DNA of 64,000 nt, from NCBI GenBank assembly GCA_029817715.1, contig JARUPY010000606.1, forward strand, positions 4,650,001 to 4,714,000, in the 5' to 3' direction. Below the pieces are notes generated by a model. That model had not been told where the DNA came from, made no database searches, and was given only the letters and a program-made list of their open reading frames with translations. Below, piece by piece: positions 59,191 to 64,000 of this stretch. The translations under genes were made by a program, and so were the position numbers. The stretch is from Melastoma dodecandrum (Eukaryota; Streptophyta; Magnoliopsida; Myrtales; Melastomataceae). Each line of letters opens with the position of its first letter. The first letter of the stretch is position 1.

Positions 59191-61566
59191 TCAGCGAATT
59201 CCGACCGGGTTCGTGATCTCGCCCAGCAATTCAGAAAAAATGGCGTCGCCCAGCTTGAAAACGATGCTTTCCCCCGCGTAAGTGAGGTCCATCCATGATC
59301 CCGCGCGGCTCATGTCCTTCCTGACGATCTGCTCCAGGGAACGTGGGTGAGGGATCGGATCTAGGTGCCACTTCACTCCCCGACACACCTTGTGGATGAT
59401 GAAGTCCGTGCTTGGGACCGGCTTGATCCTTTGTCTGGTGAGAGACAAGCAGGAACGGCCGATGAAGCAAGCACAGGTTTCCGAGAGGACTTCGCCGACG
59501 CAGTCGATGAGATATTCTGTGTCGTCCTTGAAGAGATGCCTGTCACAGAAGAGTGACGGCTGGCCTGAGCTTTGCGACTTCAAATAGAGACCTTCCCATG
59601 TCAAGTCCGACGTTCCTAGGAGAGCTGCTACTCGGTCCAAAACCAGCCCCGTGTCCTCAAAGGTTCCTTCACGAGCATCTGCTTCGTCGACATAGCTATC
59701 GTCATCTTCTTCGAGCTCTATTTCAAGATGTTGCCTTCCTTCCGTCGAACAGGAATTTTGTACATGTATGCCTCGCCCAAATATTTCAGGACCGACATCA
59801 TCTTCGGAGAAATGTGGTTCCAAAACAGAGACGGGACTTGGACGTTCCGGCAGATCAATGGTGGTTTCCATGTCTTCATCGTCTTTCTCCGTTCCACTAG
59901 AAGATGCTATGCCCAGAGAAGATTCCTCTGTTGAGTCTGGGTCAACTGCATAACCAAAACAGTAAACTCAAGAGTCTTGAGAAAAGCTGCAACTTATTTT
60001 CCATTTTAGTCATCGGATTGTCCTACCTTTAATACCCGGACCATCTCCATTGCTGGCAGGTGGGATATTCTCAGCGAGGAATTTAAAGGCATACATGTCC
60101 ATTTCTGCTACCTCGGTGAATTCATGTTTCCTCCACTTAGCGCTGACAATCCGACTTCTGATCCTACTGGAGGATCCCATGTTCTGATCAGCCGCCCCAT
60201 AGTCCCATCTTCTTCTGGGGATCGTCTGAAGAGAATAATTTAACTCAGGACGTAACAGGATCATACCCATTGTCGCAGGGTCCCGACTCGAAGAACTCCC
60301 ATCTTCGTCGTCCACAGTTATTGCCTCTGACGGACATTTATTCCTTCGAGAAGAGATACGATAAGGTTTGTCCTTTACACTTGTGCTAGAAGGTTGCTTC
60401 TCTGAGCTTCTTCCGCCACACCCTTTCCTCAACTTTTCGTCGATCCTAGCAGCAGATTCATCTGCATAGTCCTTTGTGACAATGTTCTTCAACTTGCTCT
60501 TGATATCACTCAAGAAGCCGGGGCCAACCGATCTCCTCTTCTGCCCTTTGGTGCCTATGCTTTTGGTTTCCTGTGATGTGCTGGGATTTAGTGATCCCGC
60601 TGGCTTTGGCAGTTCCACCATCCAAGGCTTTAGAATTACGATTCTGCTTGGCACTACAGGACTCCCAACGTTCATTTGGAATGGATTGCCTTCCTCCATT
60701 CTCGGCGAAATTGAGCTTGCTGCCGACCTCTCAGACGGAAGTCTCCCCATTTGGGTTTCTTGAAGAATCTCCATACACTTTGTTAACATTGCTTCTGGAT
60801 CCCTCAAAAGCTCCAACAACGAGAACTCTACCGAGTTTAATATCCGAAGCATGTTCATGAATACCTTCGAGCAGCAAAGCATTTCTTCTTCCGACAATCG
60901 CCTTCCATTGACGAGCTGTCCACTTAATGCTTTCCCGAGAGCTCGAGATAACTTCTCATCCTCGTAATGTCCATGGTCCTCCCAAGTCCCACTTCTCTGC
61001 TGGGATACGCTGCCAATATACTCCGTGATCTCCCTCACGTCATCAGTGAAACTTTTTTCATCGCTCCGACTACAGGAGCTCTTGTTGTCGTCATCCATAA
61101 CCCGATCATAACGTTGTTTTCCCCGTTTTAAGCTATTAATCCACTCTGTGCCTGTATCGATGATCATTTCTTCTTCCATGAGTGTCCTAACGCTTGCCTT
61201 ACTACCGGTTGCCATCAACGCGGTTCTTTCGCCGTCACTTATATTTGCACCATGTCTGGTCATCAAATCAGGACTCGTCCTCGAAATCTCATAACCTATC
61301 GACGAAAAACCACAGAGTTCAGACATCCAAACAAGACACCAGCACGGATACAACGTCCGGATCCAGGAACAGCCGCATTCATAAAACAACCACAAACTTA
61401 AAGATGATTCAATACCTGCAGCAGTCTCCGTCCGATTCTTACTGCCCGATAACAGCTCCTGAGTCGATCCACCACTGCGCAGATGCAGCTTACTCACGAG
61501 TCTCCACATGCAGCTGCCACGATCCTCCCCACGCCTCATTCCGAGTTTCCTCGTCGTCTTCCCCAT
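59191..61566 (-). CDS. TRM-type (TON1-recruiting-motif family) DUF4378 protein
   Basis: Three exons on the minus strand: 61566-61416, 61295-60027, 59945-59191, giving 724 aa. The N-terminus is basic (MGKTTRKLGMRRGEDRGSCMW). The centre contains the family block SRIVILKPWMVELPKP (an M3-like motif) and a region rich in S, R and K. The C-terminal 170 residues (DTGLVLDRVAALLGTSD ... DCVGEVLSETCACF ... KLGDAIFSELLGEI) form DUF4378. Arabidopsis relatives are TRM13/14/15/33, annotated also as GPI-GlcNAc-transferase subunit P-like. TRM proteins recruit the TON1-TRM-PP2A complex to microtubules and shape division plane and organ form; membership here is by sequence pattern. Adjacent MED12 is also its neighbour in Arabidopsis, as I recall. 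Confidence 0.82.
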
Positions 61567-62290
61567 GAACGATTACGATTCACAACATCCCACAGCTGCG
61601 CCCGTTCTCAATATTCATAACCCCACCTGCAAAATCATGCAGAGAAATCAAAACAAAAAAACAAATCCTTAGATTCCATTTCATTTCATCCCTCTCGCAA
61701 CATCATCGTCTTATAATAGTAAGAACAGTTCTGGCTGCTGCCTATCCAATATATCAATCAAACGACGAGTACCCACCCTTTCACTCCACCTTCCCAGTAC
61801 AAGGCAAGAAAAATCCCCCCACCCCCAAAAAAAAAAATCCAAGGGAGGAAGAATTCACCAAATTTGTTTAATTCCTTCCCTTCAAAGGAATAATAATAAA
61901 AAAAAAACTCACAACAACAGCAATACTCAATTCACTCTAAACCTTAAAAAACATCCAATCCGATTGCCATTGCTGCTGAAAGGAGAAATCGCCATACCCC
62001 CCAATAAAAAGAAAACTTCCTCCGCCGAAATCCTCTCGAAAGTTCATTCCTTTACGCCATAATCCAACGACCCGGAACTAGAATTCGGTAAAATACTCCA
62101 GCTTTGAGGCAAACAAGGACTGGGGAAATGTCGTACCACTCCCAATCCAAATCCAAGTGGACGTCCTTTCTTGAACCGAGGAAAGAGGCGGCAGTTAGCA
62201 GTTATTGCACAGTGGGGGAGGGCAGGCTGATTGAATATACAGGACTTGATTAGATTGATACATATGACTGGTAATTTGTTCCTAATCATC
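61567..62290 (-). promoter_or_regulatory. TRM-gene leader with upstream ORF, and promoter
   Basis: On the minus strand a candidate leader-intron acceptor (GATTTTGCAG|GTGGGG, about 61628) is followed by a short upstream open frame of 12 codons (MNIENGRSCGML) that ends before the main ATG. 61640-62040 is CA/AAC-rich on the plus strand, consistent with a leader intron. No TATA box is certain. Confidence 0.4.
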
Positions 62291-64000
62291 GGTCACCAAA
62301 ATATTTGGGAGACTGCCTAAAAATAACGTCGCTTTAAAGTCAAATTCGGGTCATTTAAAGTTTTTCATCGAGCAAAGAGAATTTGGGTACCTTATTTGGG
62401 TTCGTTCACGAGTTTATGAAATTATTTACGAAATTTTAAAAAATAAATATTTTAAAATACGAAATATTTCCAAGACTAATCAGCAAATAAACCAAAAATT
62501 ATCATACATTACAAAAATTGTGTGAGTTATTAAAAACGATATAAAAATAATATAAATCTATCAAATAATCAATTTGTAAAAGCAGCACAGAAGCCTTGTC
62601 TATGTTGTGATTATCTTATTAAAGAAGAAGATATTATTGTGAGAGGATAAACGAGTTGTCCAATCTTAGGGGTGGACCAATCCATCTACGAACGGAACGA
62701 CCTCTCGGGGAAACTTTTGTTTGCTTGTCTTATTTTAAGGATGGAAGAGAGAAGAGGGCAAGGGACAGAGGGGGCCCAAAAAGCATTACCGACGAACCAA
62801 AAGAAAAAAACTCATGTTGTAATGTAATAGCCGGGGAATATGAATATATATTTATTACCAGTGCCTCGAGAGTTGTTGTTTGTTTTAGTTGTGTCGTGTT
62901 GCCTTCTTCCAAAACTATCGGGCGGCTTATGTTTATCTTAAGCTGCCGCTGTTCCATCTCCTCCGTCCAGTCTAGCGACGTGTCGGCACGTGTTTGCTTG
63001 TTAACGCGACATGAATATAGTAGACACGAATCCGATTATAATGGCATAATCGTATTGGTACATTACATTTAACATTTACCTTACGTGTAGGGAGGGACCA
63101 TCCTCATTCATCTTCTTTCATTTTGGGGCATAACAAAAATAAAACCACTAAAGTAATGTTTGGAGAATTTGAAATAATAATCCCAACTAATTGCAGGACC
63201 ACCCTTTGTCTTTGCCCACCCATAATTTTCTTATTTTTTCCTTGTAACAGTGCACAAAGTATGTGCATAATTTCTCTACTAACCCAAGACCCATAATTTC
63301 AATTTCAATGTCTTAATCCACCCATAATTTCATTGTATGGATCGACACTCTTGTTTTATGCACACGTAAATAAAGTTGGGTCAAGAAGCCTACCTAAATA
63401 TAATAACTCACGAATTCGATTTGCCTTATCATGGCTTGTAACCATCCCATTTGAGATTTATTTTCAATGTCTCTCATTCAAGACCAACAACAAAAGTGTA
63501 GTCCCCTCACCATTTGCTGTTACTTTCTCTTGTCCTATTCACCAGGGGAAGTTTTGGGCATTTTGATTTTAGTTCTCCAAGGCAATAATTAGGGGGCAAT
63601 ATGATTATCAATTTGTAAACAAATGGGAATGATTCTTCTGTACCCATTAGCAAAACACCAGGCTTAATCCCCTCCGATAGTAGTTGATCCTATCTCTATA
63701 ACAACCCCACGTTCAGAAAGATGAATCCTCTTCCTTTTTCATCATCAAAACCAGATAGATAGATGGAATGGACCCTGTGGTCCACCACCTATACAAGATA
63801 ACAATGAAACTCAACTCCCCTGATGGATGATCAAGATATTGAATGGGCTGGTCATCATGCGGGAAATGGGCCCTTCGGATGCCATGAATTAAGGAAAATG
63901 GGCCCAATACGACTCCTAAATTTTTTGGCTGGTCTTTGAAAATAAGCTTTGTTTCTAAATTAGGGCTGAAAATATTTTGCTTTTTTTTTTAGTATTTATT
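62291..64000. other. Intergenic, no gene recognised
   Basis: AT-rich, with no long open frame, domain, RNA gene or repeat structure that I can identify. Short frames (for example 62656-63072) lack codon bias and motifs. 62400-62600 is very AT-rich. Confidence 0.5.

Overview
The window is nuclear DNA from a flowering plant, most likely a rosid eudicot. The evidence is multi-exon genes with GT-AG introns, plant-only families (kiwellin, DC1 Cys/His-rich proteins, a BZR1-beta-amylase fusion, a TRM/DUF4378 protein), LTR-retrotransposon and foldback debris, and AT-rich spacers. I cannot name the species from sequence alone.

Two landscapes are joined. The left part (about 1-33 kb) is a tandem-duplicated, transposon-rich accessory region. 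It holds two almost identical tRNA-Glu(CTC)+kiwellin cassettes exactly 10,810 bp apart, two GT90/CAP10 (rumi-like, DUF821) glycosyltransferase genes, four apparently intact DC1-domain genes, and at least three DC1 pseudogenes or fragments. One DC1 pseudogene is split by a non-autonomous LTR element of about 4.5 kb (minus strand, Tat/Ogre-like primer-binding site). A 1,272-bp foldback element with a 9-bp target-site duplication lies between DC1 genes 3 and 4. A truncated VIK-like ankyrin-kinase pseudogene closes this part.

The right part (about 33.5-61.6 kb) is conserved housekeeping and regulatory sequence: RIO1 kinase (minus), a class-3 lipase/DAG-lipase-like gene (plus), BAM7-like BZR1-beta-amylase (minus), Mediator subunit MED12 (minus, 12 coding exons) and a TRM-type DUF4378 gene (minus). 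From memory, the order TRM - MED12 - BAM - lipase matches Arabidopsis chromosome 4 near AT4G00440-AT4G00500. The last 2.4 kb has no recognisable gene.

Exon coordinates were worked out by hand from GT/AG sites and reading-frame continuity. In every multi-exon gene reported the summed exon lengths are a multiple of three, which supports the models. UTR borders are not determined. I found no clearly new biological system. The most unusual items are the conserved DC1 + coiled-coil-exon architecture across a birth-and-death cluster, the foldback element, the gene-conversion tract in the glycosyltransferase pair, and the mechanistic traces of segmental duplication and deletion around the kiwellin copies.
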